Positions 8,763 through 16,202 of a stretch of DNA of 64,000 nt are shown in pieces. The notes beneath the pieces are model-generated. The model worked only from the letters and a program-made list of their open reading frames with translations, searched no databases and was not told the origin of the DNA. Position 1 is the first letter of the stretch. Each line of letters opens with the position of its first letter. This stretch comes from Halomonas binhaiensis (GTDB lineage: Bacteria; Pseudomonadota; Gammaproteobacteria; Pseudomonadales; Halomonadaceae): NCBI RefSeq assembly GCF_008329985.2, contig NZ_CP038437.2, forward strand, positions 3,410,001-3,474,000, given 5' to 3'. Both the position numbers and the translations under genes were made by a program.

Positions 8763-8860
8763 CACCGCAGGTGCGAATAAGGACCAGTGAAGAGGAACAC
8801 CACGCTTGCGGGGTGGGACTACTTCACACATCCTGCCCGCACTTCAGCGTTGATTCTTGT
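8763..8860 (+). other. RP4/IncP-like origin of transfer (oriT)
   Basis: Contains GGTGCGAATAAGG, then an imperfect 19-bp inverted repeat (arms from GTGAAG at 8787 to CTTCAC ending 8827) matching the RP4 TraJ site, then ACATCCTG followed by CCCGC. RP4 has TATCCTG/C at this point, so nic is predicted between 8835 and 8836 on the plus strand. It sits directly upstream of traJ as in RP4. Confidence 0.88.
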
Positions 8861-9089
8861 AGGTACGCCGTGTGCAAAGCATCGCTATTTCTCTGCATTT
8901 CATTGCACGTGTCTGTTTTTTCCTGTGCATCCGTGACAAACGGTCTCGCCCCCTGATGAAGTCGACACTTACGGCGATAATGCTGCACTCCAGAAGCGGT
9001 AAAGCAGCGATCTAACAGCGATTTACCCATAGCGGTGTCCGTGCGCTTCCCACATTTAAATACACAGCTTTCCACGCGGTTTCCGCACT

Positions 9090-9135
9090 GCCCCTCAAAT
9101 GTCAATGAACCAGAAGTACTGCCCCTCAAGTGTCA
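9090..9135 (-). repeat. two TrfA-type oriV iterons
   Basis: TGACATTTGAGGGGC (minus strand, 9104-9090) and TGACACTTGAGGGGC (9135-9121), 31 bp apart, match the IncP TrfA iteron core TGACAS(T/A)TGAGGGGC. No TrfA-like protein is in the window, so this is a reduced or helper-dependent origin. Confidence 0.7.
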
Positions 9136-9317
9136 ACATCGCTGCCACGCAGACCATTTCTTCCACCTTACTGGCTTACTGCATGTCAATTGACGTGGTT
9201 GGGCTTTCTTCCTTGGCGTGAAAAACACGGCGAATGCCGTTCATCTACTTACTACCTAAGTACTTACTAGGCTTAGTACTTTGTAGCCTCTTTACTTAGT
9301 AGTGTTGGATTTTCCGA
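9136..9317. other. non-coding AT-rich stretch with short repeats beside the iterons
   Basis: No gene seen. Between 9245 and 9305 TACTTACTA occurs twice and CTTAGTA twice, giving overlapping direct and inverted repeats. It lies between the iterons and the putative replication gene and may belong to a replication origin; this is a guess. Confidence 0.35.
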
Positions 9318-9695
9318 CTACGGACTATCCGGAGTTGGGTTAACCGCATTCGGAAAATCCGAACGTGGTGGATCAAGCTCAAAGTCGCCTGGTCGGTCAG
9401 TGACTAACCATGCGGTGCGCACGAACTTCCCACATTCACCACGCTCCCGCTGAATGCACAGATACCCGGCCTGTTGAAGTTCCTTAAGCCCCGCTCTCGT
9501 AGCATCTCGACCAGAGCCAACCTCCTTCTCTTTTGAAAGGTGGGATAGCCTGAGCTGCCAGTTATCTGGCAGAGAAAGCACAAACACCAGAATGCCTAAG
9601 GCTTTCCAGGAAATTCGCCGATCCCGAATCAACTCATTATTGAGCGTCGTGAAGTTTGATCGCACCCGACGACGGATGATGGCGGTATCGTCCAC
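9318..9695 (-). CDS. winged-helix replication-associated protein
   Basis: 125 residues. RRISWKALGILVFVLSLPDNWQ and GRDATRAGLKELQQAGYL form a winged-helix pattern seen in plasmid and phage replication proteins (DnaD/RepA-N-like helix-turn-helix proteins). GTG start with GAGGGGG just upstream; the preceding gene's stop lies nine bases before it. The C-terminal ~25 residues are Pro/Asp-rich. It sits next to the iterons, which suggests a part in replication or its control, but it is not TrfA. Shorter than full initiators, so it may be a remnant. Confidence 0.55.
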   Translation of the reverse strand: MDDTAIIRRRVRSNFTTLNNELIRDRRISWKALGILVFVLSLPDNWQLRLSHLSKEKEVGSGRDATRAGLKELQQAGYLCIQRERGECGKFVRTAWLVTDRPGDFELDPPRSDFPNAVNPTPDSP

Positions 9696-9704
9696 AGTTC
9701 CCCC

Positions 9705-9917
9705 TCAGGACTCGTCAATCAGTCCAGCAACGTCAGTTGCACGGAAATAGACACGCCGTCCAACCTTCCTCTTGGCGGCATTCCATTTCACGGCAAACTC
9801 TGACTGGCTCTGCAACGATATTCGTAGGCCATCGGGGCTACGCTTCAATAAATCCGATAAATCGGTTAGGGAAAGCAGCGGACCATAACGCTCAAGCAAC
9901 TGTTCTTCGGTTGTCAT
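9705..9917 (-). CDS. small helix-turn-helix DNA-binding protein (excisionase/AlpA-like)
   Basis: 70 residues with a MerR/AlpA-like pattern: LLSLTDLSDLLKRSPDGLRISL (helix-turn-helix) and VGRRVYFRATDVAGLID (wing). Start ATG 9917 is supported by GGAG eight bases upstream. Proteins of this size act as excisionases or plasmid regulators. It is first in a two-gene unit with the winged-helix gene and is preceded by the AT-rich regulatory region. Confidence 0.6.
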   Translation of the reverse strand: MTTEEQLLERYGPLLSLTDLSDLLKRSPDGLRISLQSQSEFAVKWNAAKRKVGRRVYFRATDVAGLIDES

Positions 9918-10170
9918 AACCATCTCCAGATAACGCAATTAAAGGCTTCGCTTTAAATGTTTACGTTATCTTTAAAAAACTTTCAACATTTTATTGTTAT
10001 TTTTAAAAGTATAGCTAAACACCAGATTAAAAGTTTATCTATACTTCATCAAAGGCCTTGGTTAAGAAATAAAAGTTCATGTGAAAATAAAAAAGACCAT
10101 CTCCATCAAGCGCTAACAAACGGCTTGAACGGGTTTTCTTAAGAACAATATTTAGTCACTGCAATTTCAT

Positions 10171-10185
10171 TGACACTTGAGGGGC
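10171..10185 (+). repeat. single TrfA-type iteron
   Basis: TGACACTTGAGGGGC, identical in core to the iteron at 9121-9135 but in the opposite orientation, 1 kb away. Confidence 0.65.
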
Positions 10186-10317
10186 ATTTTTTATAACCAC
10201 AATATTTCAAGCACATGAGCACTTGAAAAAGTATGACTAGCATGAGAACTGTTATGAGAGTGAAGATGGCATTGAGTATGCGTACCACTGAGCTCACACC
10301 AGAAAAGCAGAGGAAAC

Positions 10318-10330
10318 TTTAGCCGCTAAA
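10318..10330. promoter_or_regulatory. KorB operator (OB) motif
   Basis: TTTAGCCGCTAAA, exact OB consensus, in non-coding DNA about 45 bp from a 14-bp inverted repeat. Confidence 0.78.
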
Positions 10331-10373
10331 TTTCCCCTATTCATTGCTGAAGAGATGATCACCTTTCAACAAA

Positions 10374-10407
10374 TGTAGTATGTTGTACACTACTACAACA
10401 TACTACA
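10374..10407. promoter_or_regulatory. perfect 14-bp inverted repeat, probable operator
   Basis: Arms TGTAGTATGTTGTA (10374-10387) and TACAACATACTACA (10394-10407) with spacer CACTAC. Such a long symmetric site suggests a dimeric repressor. No cognate regulator is recognised in the window. Confidence 0.5.
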
Positions 10408-10412
10408 CGCTA

Positions 10413-10541
10413 CATAACGCCCATAACTTAAAATTCTGGTATCGACCAGAAGCTGTTTTTTAGTCGCCTCTGATATAACGCTTTTCTTACCGGAAAATTG
10501 CAAGTGTAGCGAGCAATTTATCCGCGCGCAGTAACTTGTTA
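10413..10541 (-). other. possible degenerate attC site after the kinase cassette
   Basis: Begins on the minus strand with TAACAAG overlapping the kinase stop codon and ends near GGGCGTTATG, as a cassette recombination site would. The internal symmetry is poor. It also contains a TTCTGGT/ACCAGAA hairpin followed by six T on the plus strand. Tentative. Confidence 0.35.
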
Positions 10542-11624
10542 AATGCACTTTTCAAATTTTGTTTGAAACTGACCCCATCTTTCCCACAAATATGGCCATC
10601 TGTTTTTTAATGGTTCTGTCGATGCCTTTTGTTCAAAGTAATTGACAAGGAATTCTAGCTGAACAAAGCTTTCTTGTGATTCACGCTTAACAATATCAAG
10701 TAGTGCTATCTTGACCTCCTCAATAGATGGCCTATCAGAGGGATCAACTGAGAGCATATCAAGAACAAGAGATTGGACCTCAGGCTCTATAGGAGATACT
10801 CCTTCAAAATTTATACTTGCGGTCTTTGCCCATTTTTTCCAAACCTCAGCTTTAGTCCACTTTTTACTATAAGCCTCAACTGGTCGAGGCCAATAATCGT
10901 TGAGCTTTATGCCAACCGGATGGAAACCTCCACTCATTAGCTCATAGAGAATGACCCCCAGCGCAAATACATCTGTTTTAGGTGAAAGCTCAGATTCACT
11001 CCACTGTTCTGGAGCCATATAAGGCCGAGAACCACCGAAGACAGATGAGTCTTGAAAAGCATTAGCTAGACCGAAATCAGCGATTAGAGCCACGTTATAG
11101 ATATCTAGATCAGGTAAATCACGAAATTCGTTTTTTACGTCCCTCAGAAAAATATTAGCAGGTTTCAAATCTTGATGTGCTACTAGACCGCTCTTATAGC
11201 AGTGGCTCAAGCCACTACAAGCATAAACCATTATTGAAAGTTTTTCGGTCACGCTAGAAAGTTCAGGCTTTCGTATCACCTTATCAAGGTCACTTCCCCA
11301 ATAACGAAATAGTGCCACAGGGCTTCCATGAACCTCAATGAAATCAAATGCCCAATGAACAAACATCTGGTGGTTATATGAAAGCTGATTCTTTAGTTCA
11401 TTGACAAACCTTTTATTCGTTTCCTGAATGGAAGCGTTTTTAAGAGGTTTCGGTATTTTCGCACATACATACCTAGGTAATACATTTTCACCTTGATCAA
11501 AGACATAAATCTCTCCGCACATACCTCCAGAAACTGAAACACATGTCCCTTTGTTACCCAAAGCAACCTCTAACATAAATTTCTTCTGAGTATCATCGAG
11601 AGCATGAAAATCTATTTGATCCAT
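10539..11624 (-). CDS. Ser/Thr protein kinase on an integron-type cassette
   Basis: 361 residues. Hanks-type kinase elements are in order: Lys56 (CAKIPKP), catalytic loop HQDLKPANIFL with Asp152, IADFGLA (Asp183), YMAPEQW and TDVFALGVILYELMSGG. HQD instead of HRD is a tolerated change. The glycine loop (SGGMCGEIY) is atypical. No membrane segment or sensor domain follows; the last ~60 residues are helical. ATG 11624 has AGGAAG upstream and is preferred to one in the attC end. The gene fills the space between two attC-like sites. AT-rich relative to its surroundings. Substrate unknown; cassette kinases may serve in defence or stress. Confidence 0.8.
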   Translation of the reverse strand: MDQIDFHALDDTQKKFMLEVALGNKGTCVSVSGGMCGEIYVFDQGENVLPRYVCAKIPKPLKNASIQETNKRFVNELKNQLSYNHQMFVHWAFDFIEVHGSPVALFRYWGSDLDKVIRKPELSSVTEKLSIMVYACSGLSHCYKSGLVAHQDLKPANIFLRDVKNEFRDLPDLDIYNVALIADFGLANAFQDSSVFGGSRPYMAPEQWSESELSPKTDVFALGVILYELMSGGFHPVGIKLNDYWPRPVEAYSKKWTKAEVWKKWAKTASINFEGVSPIEPEVQSLVLDMLSVDPSDRPSIEEVKIALLDIVKRESQESFVQLEFLVNYFEQKASTEPLKNRWPYLWERWGQFQTKFEKCI

Positions 11625-11646
11625 GGAGCTTATCTTCCTGTGCATT

Positions 11647-11767
11647 TAACGCCGCGTTAAGTGGTGAGTAACGCTACCACTAAACCTAAACCATTGTGCC
11701 GTAAAAATTAAATTCAAAGCAAACCGAAAATGCCAAGCGTTGGGAATCCGTCTTAAACGCTGTGTTA
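11647..11767 (-). other. attC recombination site, VCR-like (121 bp)
   Basis: Minus strand starts TAACACAGCG, contains CCCAACGCTTGGC and GGTTTAGGTTTAG, and ends CACTTAACGCGGCGTTA. Length and internal blocks resemble Vibrio cholerae repeats. The stop codon of the upstream cassette gene is inside the first core site. Confidence 0.75.
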
Positions 11768-12313
11768 GTTGCAAACCTCAAGTGTTCGTAAGCATTTTTC
11801 TTTATGTCCCTCAATTGTTTTCAGGAATGAGCCACACGAGAAACATCTAGTTTTACCTTTTAGGTCTATGCTATTCTGAACGAAAAATTGGTTCCATGAC
11901 TCAGGATGCGACTGACTTACATGCTGGGTAAGATCAACCACCATTTTGGCGCAGTATGGACAAGAAACTTTATTGCAAACTGGTTTCTTTTTTTTCTTTG
12001 CACGCATTTCTTCAATTCGGTGACGAAGATGAGTTTTATATAAATACTCAACTCGATCTATGTGAAACTCAGTCCCTCGACACGAACGGATACCCGCAGA
12101 TCGAAATTTGATGGAAAGCAAATATAAAGGGTCACCAAGCTCAAGATCTTGGAATAAAATGTACAATTCGCAAGCACTGTTGATAAATTCGGTAGAGTAA
12201 GTTGTAGCCCAACTTCCAGAACCGTGATGTGCTGGGAGATATTCTCCTTGCTTGGATTTGCACTTTTCCACTAACGCTCTAATTTGCTTCTGTTTTTTCT
12301 TTGATATTTCCAT
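11765..12313 (-). CDS. zinc-finger-like cassette protein, function unknown
   Basis: 182 residues, family not recognised. The C-terminal half has CPYCAKMVVDLTQHVSQSH, a C2H2-type finger, and a second Cys/His set (CFSCGSFLKTIEGHKEKC). The N-terminal half is basic with a Lys-rich linker (RAKKKKKPVC). Nucleic-acid binding is plausible. It occupies one cassette between two attC sites, with its stop in the downstream site and only a short leader upstream. AT-rich. Confidence 0.6.
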   Translation of the reverse strand: MEISKKKQKQIRALVEKCKSKQGEYLPAHHGSGSWATTYSTEFINSACELYILFQDLELGDPLYLLSIKFRSAGIRSCRGTEFHIDRVEYLYKTHLRHRIEEMRAKKKKKPVCNKVSCPYCAKMVVDLTQHVSQSHPESWNQFFVQNSIDLKGKTRCFSCGSFLKTIEGHKEKCLRTLEVCN

Positions 12314-12329
12314 TTATACTCCAAGCAAC

Positions 12330-12371
12330 TAACGCCGCGTTCACCGGCTTGTCCGGTGCAACGCTTTGTTA
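12330..12371 (-). other. attC recombination site, short (42 bp)
   Basis: Minus strand begins TAACAAAGCG and ends ACGCGGCGTTA, with a central CACCGG/CCGGTG stem. This is a compact attC with both core sites. The stop codon of the HEPN-like gene overlaps its first core. Confidence 0.8.
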
Positions 12372-13256
12372 GCTGCGCTGCACATGTTTCGAAAGATTCG
12401 AGACAATTACTTTAAGGTGGCCTATCAATGAGATAACATCATTTTCAGTAATTGAAACTTTCTTCCCCAACTGGTCTGGGTGACTGCCCGTTTTCTTTAT
12501 GTATTCTTCATCAACTACACCCATTTTATGCGCTAGAAGATGGCGTTTTTGAAACTGCTTTACGACGAACTCCCACTCGGTGCTATCGAGACCTTCAGCA
12601 ATATTAATTCCGGATTCATCGAGCTTTTTCCTGGCTACGTAAATATTCTGAAAAGACAGCTTAGGATATCGGTCACGACAACGTTCTCGTGAAAATCCAT
12701 CAAACGCTGAAATGCAGTCCTCCAGCCCATTTTCAATTAGCTTGCTTTTTATATCTGATGGCGCTTCTTTAGCCAGATCAAGTATTTTTATGACCAGATC
12801 AAAATTTGCCTCGGCTATCTGTTGTGAGTTGTGCTCTGCACAATCAGGACAGTACCCGAACGCACCATAGATAGCATACTGCAAGGTGCAGTTTTTACAT
12901 TCGACTTTTTCTTCAAGTTCTTTTTCAGAATAGTAGGTAATGGGAGTTGGCCTTCCCTTTACGGTTATGCCAATAGAGATCAGCTGATTCTTTTTTGGTT
13001 TCGTCTCCATCTTCTTCATCATTTTGAGAAGATCGCCAGAAACCTTATTAAGAACAACCGACCGAGCATACTCAATCTGCTGTTTTGTCCAAAAATGGTC
13101 TTGCGGCCCCAAGTGTTGACAATAGGGGCAATAACAATCGGAGAAATCAGGGATACCTGTACCCGGCTTTATCTTGAAGTACTTTTCGCACTCGGGGCAC
13201 TCTCTACCCAAATAGCCTTCATCGTCTTTTTTAATATCCACAGAGTAGGTTTCCAC
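12369..13256 (-). CDS. HEPN-like protein with zinc ribbons on an integron-type cassette
   Basis: 295 residues. Two zinc-ribbon Cys sets (Cys20/23/43/46 and Cys120/123/136/139) precede a helical C-terminal domain with RHLLAH at 238-243, the Rx4H motif of HEPN ribonucleases. GTG start with AAAGGA seven bases upstream. HEPN proteins often act as RNases in toxin-antitoxin and defence systems; that role is inferred from one motif. It is the first cassette, flanked by attC sites at 12330 and 13301. AT-rich. Confidence 0.55.
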   Translation of the reverse strand: METYSVDIKKDDEGYLGRECPECEKYFKIKPGTGIPDFSDCYCPYCQHLGPQDHFWTKQQIEYARSVVLNKVSGDLLKMMKKMETKPKKNQLISIGITVKGRPTPITYYSEKELEEKVECKNCTLQYAIYGAFGYCPDCAEHNSQQIAEANFDLVIKILDLAKEAPSDIKSKLIENGLEDCISAFDGFSRERCRDRYPKLSFQNIYVARKKLDESGINIAEGLDSTEWEFVVKQFQKRHLLAHKMGVVDEEYIKKTGSHPDQLGKKVSITENDVISLIGHLKVIVSNLSKHVQRS

Positions 13257-13300
13257 TACTGATTCCTTTTTTCAGCTAACAGTGATTATACGCCCCTCGA

Positions 13301-13342
13301 CATAACGTCAATGAACCCGGCAGCGCGTTCATTCAGGTTATA
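13301..13342 (-). other. attC-like site upstream of the first cassette
   Basis: Minus strand TATAACCTGAATGAAC, a short centre, then GTTCATTGACGTTATG. The arms pair at 13 of 16 positions, with an attC-like size of 42 nt. No attI or intI is found between here and the tyrosine integrase. Confidence 0.55.
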
Positions 13343-13528
13343 CCGCCTATCATTCACGATCTCTCCCATTGAAATTATAATAAACTAAGTATAAATAGGA
13401 AGCATAACATATATTATTGTGCCGGCTTCATAACTCGGCTGAACCAACATGCCGCTTTCGCCGACATAGCCGCTCAGGGTCGGAATCCGCCTGATCGTTC
13501 TGCCTAGTTTTCTCAAGCTATTAATGTA

Positions 13529-14590
13529 TTAGACCTCCCTTAGTCTATCCAGCTTCACGACCAAATCCTCGGCTCTCAAGTGCGTATACCGTCTCAGCAT
13601 CTGCATCGACTTGTGCCCGCTGATCGCGGCGACCTCCTGATCGGATAGTCCTGCCTCTACCAGCCGGCTCACGGCCTCATGGCGTAAGTCGTGGAAGCGA
13701 AAGTCATCGAGCCCTGCTTGCTTCTTCGCCTGGTTCCAGAGCTTGGTGTAGGCATAGGGGCCGCGCTTTCCGTCCCTGCCAGGCTCACCGAAGAACACCA
13801 GATCGCAGTTGAGCGGGCGCACCGGGTTGTTCAGTGCCTGCTTGAATACCTCGGTGGCGGCCTGGGTCAGCGGCACTAGACGGGCTTCGTTGTTCTTGGT
13901 GTCCGTGAGGCGCACCACGCGGCGTTTCACGTCGACCTGTGAGCGAGTGAGGGTCAGGATCTCTGAGGAGCGCATCCCCGTCTCCAGGGCGATTCTAGCG
14001 ATCCAGGCCAGCATGGGGTTGCTGTGCTGTCGCAGCACGGCAAACAATCGCTTCTCCTCGTCGACACTCAGGCGCCGGTCACGTCCCTCCCCGGGGCTTG
14101 GTTTGCGGATGTTCTGAACGGGGTTGTAGGTCAGGCCCAGCCCCCATTCCTGGATGGCCACGGTGTAGAGGTGGCCGAGCAGGGCGAGCTCCAGGCGTAC
14201 CGTATTGGGGCTGATGGGTTGGCCACGATGACCAATGCTGCTCACGCGGGTATCACGGAAATTGGCGATCAGCTCCGGCGTCAGCGCCGCGAGAGAGTAC
14301 TTGCCCAGGTGCTCGATCAGCGTGGTGGCCTTGTGGCGCTCGCTCTTCTGAGTGCTGGGCTTCTTGGTAGGGGTGACGTCGGCCAGGTAGCGCTTGAGGG
14401 CGGCTTCGAGCGTCATGCGCTCCGAGGCACTGCGCTGGATATAGACGCCACGAACCATTTCATCTTCGGTGCGACGGCTCCAGTCCTGAGCATCACGTTT
14501 GGTACGAAAGGTCTTGGCGGTAGTGGGCCAGCCGGTCTTGCGAATGACGGCTTTCCAGCTACCAGAGGGGGTCTTGACGATGGTGGCCAT
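13529..14590 (-). CDS. tyrosine-type site-specific integrase of the island
   Basis: 353 residues. The catalytic set is complete: Arg207 (ETGMRSSEIL), Lys232, His300/Arg303 (HDLRHEA), His326 (SGHKS) and Tyr335 (RRYTH). The N-terminus has an arm-type DNA-binding domain (residues 1-50) and a SAM-like core-binding domain (about 60-150). It lies 98 bp from the 3' end of tRNA-Ile2, the usual arrangement for integrases that insert elements into tRNA 3' ends. It lacks the features of integron IntI, so it moves the island and not the cassettes. The matching attachment repeat is not in this window, so the island extends beyond base 1. Confidence 0.93.
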   Translation of the reverse strand: MATIVKTPSGSWKAVIRKTGWPTTAKTFRTKRDAQDWSRRTEDEMVRGVYIQRSASERMTLEAALKRYLADVTPTKKPSTQKSERHKATTLIEHLGKYSLAALTPELIANFRDTRVSSIGHRGQPISPNTVRLELALLGHLYTVAIQEWGLGLTYNPVQNIRKPSPGEGRDRRLSVDEEKRLFAVLRQHSNPMLAWIARIALETGMRSSEILTLTRSQVDVKRRVVRLTDTKNNEARLVPLTQAATEVFKQALNNPVRPLNCDLVFFGEPGRDGKRGPYAYTKLWNQAKKQAGLDDFRFHDLRHEAVSRLVEAGLSDQEVAAISGHKSMQMLRRYTHLRAEDLVVKLDRLREV

Positions 14591-14687
14591 GAAAATCTCC
14601 AGGGGACTGAAGAATCGGTACTGTACCGAAACTGTACCCTTGGACTATGGGACTCACCAGAGAAAATTCGTAAGATACTGATTTTAT

Positions 14688-14764
<77 letters not shown>

Positions 14765-14934
14765 GTCTTGCGAGGAAGGTGCGGTGGTTGCCAGGTTTTT
14801 GATCAGCCTGGCAACTCGACGCGGGCGATATAATACCCAAAGCTGCCTGGCGCTTCCAGTGTGCAAGGTCATGATCCGGCAACTTTTCTTATCTTGCACA
14901 AGGCACCCGGCTCTCTCTTCAGCTCACACAGGGT

Positions 14935-15972
14935 TCAGGCGAAGCCGAGGATGGTGTACAGCGCTTCGCAGGAGTGGCGCTCATCTCGCTCGTCGACGCT
15001 GCCGAGCTGGTGGTTGCGGTCGTTGTCGTAAGCGACGAACAGTCGTTCTCTGTCGAGCACTGCGAGGCCTTCCGCCTTGTGTTCGAACTCAAGCGGGGTG
15101 CCGTCTTCCAGCGTCACCAGGGTGGGATCCTTGCCTTCATGGAAGTCTTCCAGCGACATCGCCCACAGGTAACCGCCGATGACTTCCTCGCCGTCGTTTT
15201 CTATCTCGAAGCTGGTCAGCAGATAGATCCGGCCGTGATAGGGATCGTACTCGATGCTCGACAAGGCACACTCGTAGCGCACGCCTGCATGCTCATCGGG
15301 GTCGAAGCTGTACACGTCGTGCAGTGCATCGATGAATTCCAGGTTGTGGTCATCATTGATAATGAAATGAGCGCCGATAACGCGGCGCTGATAGGCGAAG
15401 TCGTCGTGCGCATTACCCTGCTCGCGAATACCGAACAGCAACAGGCCATCGCCCTTGTCGCTGGGAATAGCCGCCAGGCCTTCGATCTTGTAGTAGGGAT
15501 CACCCACAGCACCGGTCATCTTGCGGCGCAGCTCCAGTGATCCTTCCACACCGTCGCGCGGGTCAGGGTCGACCACCTGCACTTTCTCCGGCTCACCAAC
15601 CGGCCAGATCAACAGATGGTTATAGTCGTTCAGGTCGTGGGAATGATCGTCGATACGATCGAAGCCGGTGGTGGCAATCATGTAGCGACCGTTGGTGGTC
15701 AGTGCGAAGTCCTCATACTTTTCCGCCTGCTTGATCTTCGCCTGGGTCAGATATTCCAGCCGGGAGTCGTCCGGCCCGCTGCTGTCGAGTGGCAGCTTGA
15801 ACACGGCGGAGCGCCCTTCTCCGGGAATCGGCTTGTCGCTGGCCAGCATCAGGCTCTTGCCGTCATACGCCACTGCCGACACTTCGACATTGACGTAATT
15901 ACCCTCACTGTCCTTCAGTCCGGCGGGAAAGCAGTGAATCGTGCCTTGTTGCAGTATGCGCACTTTGGTCAT
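14935..15972 (-). CDS. uncharacterised cytoplasmic protein, possibly beta-propeller
   Basis: 345 residues without signal peptide or membrane segment; acidic, with repeated patterns such as SLMLASDKP, GRYMIATTG, GDGLLLFGIRE and GRIYLLTSFE that suggest propeller blades. KIEGLAAIP and KAEGLAVLD resemble esterase-like phytase/DUF3616 proteins. The ATG at 15972 has GGAG at correct spacing and is preferred over one 12 bases upstream. It stands alone between the tRNA and the divergent receptor gene. No function assigned. Confidence 0.5.
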   Translation of the reverse strand: MTKVRILQQGTIHCFPAGLKDSEGNYVNVEVSAVAYDGKSLMLASDKPIPGEGRSAVFKLPLDSSGPDDSRLEYLTQAKIKQAEKYEDFALTTNGRYMIATTGFDRIDDHSHDLNDYNHLLIWPVGEPEKVQVVDPDPRDGVEGSLELRRKMTGAVGDPYYKIEGLAAIPSDKGDGLLLFGIREQGNAHDDFAYQRRVIGAHFIINDDHNLEFIDALHDVYSFDPDEHAGVRYECALSSIEYDPYHGRIYLLTSFEIENDGEEVIGGYLWAMSLEDFHEGKDPTLVTLEDGTPLEFEHKAEGLAVLDRERLFVAYDNDRNHQLGSVDERDERHSCEALYTILGFA

Positions 15973-16090
15973 GAGCTTCTCCATCTGATGAACGACAGGT
16001 ACTCAGACCAAAGCATCCAGGAGAAGTTTTCGCTTTTACACACATCACCGGCCGGAAGGGAAAGAACGGGGTTGAGGTAATGAACCGTCG

Positions 16091-16109
16091 ATGAATGTAA
16101 ATCTTTATC
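16091..16109. promoter_or_regulatory. Fur-box-like site upstream of the first TonB receptor
   Basis: ATGAATGTAAATCTTTATC matches the GATAATGATAATCATTATC consensus at 13 of 19 positions, about 95 bp before the receptor start. Confidence 0.5.
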
Positions 16110-16202
16110 ACTCTGATTGGTTTTTGGTTACAATTCATGCCTGAAAAATGCGCGTTCCAAGAACATCAAAAAAACGATATCCCTGGATCTTCAAGGCAAA
16201 CC

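Larger units (their letters stand above)
9918..10412. other. AT-rich non-coding control region of the plasmid module
   Basis: No gene visible. It is distinctly AT-rich and holds, in order, one orphan iteron (10171), one KorB operator (10318) and a long perfect inverted repeat (10374). This combination resembles an IncP replication-control region with its gene lost. Confidence 0.6.

Noticed and set aside
2867..9917. A self-transmissible conjugative element
   Set aside because: No coupling protein, VirB4-type ATPase, VirB11 or outer-membrane core genes are present in the window.
10433..10460. Plus-strand terminator (TTCTGGT/ACCAGAA with T6)
   Set aside because: No plus-strand gene ends there, and the T-run is four bases from the stem; it may only be attC-internal structure.
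13529..14590. Integron integrase for the cassette array
   Set aside because: The protein is a phage/island-type tyrosine recombinase beside a tRNA gene; I see no IntI-specific insertion and it sits at the tRNA end of the island.
1..14687. Second attachment repeat of the island inside the window
   Set aside because: I looked for another copy of the tRNA 3' end and found none; the left border must be outside.
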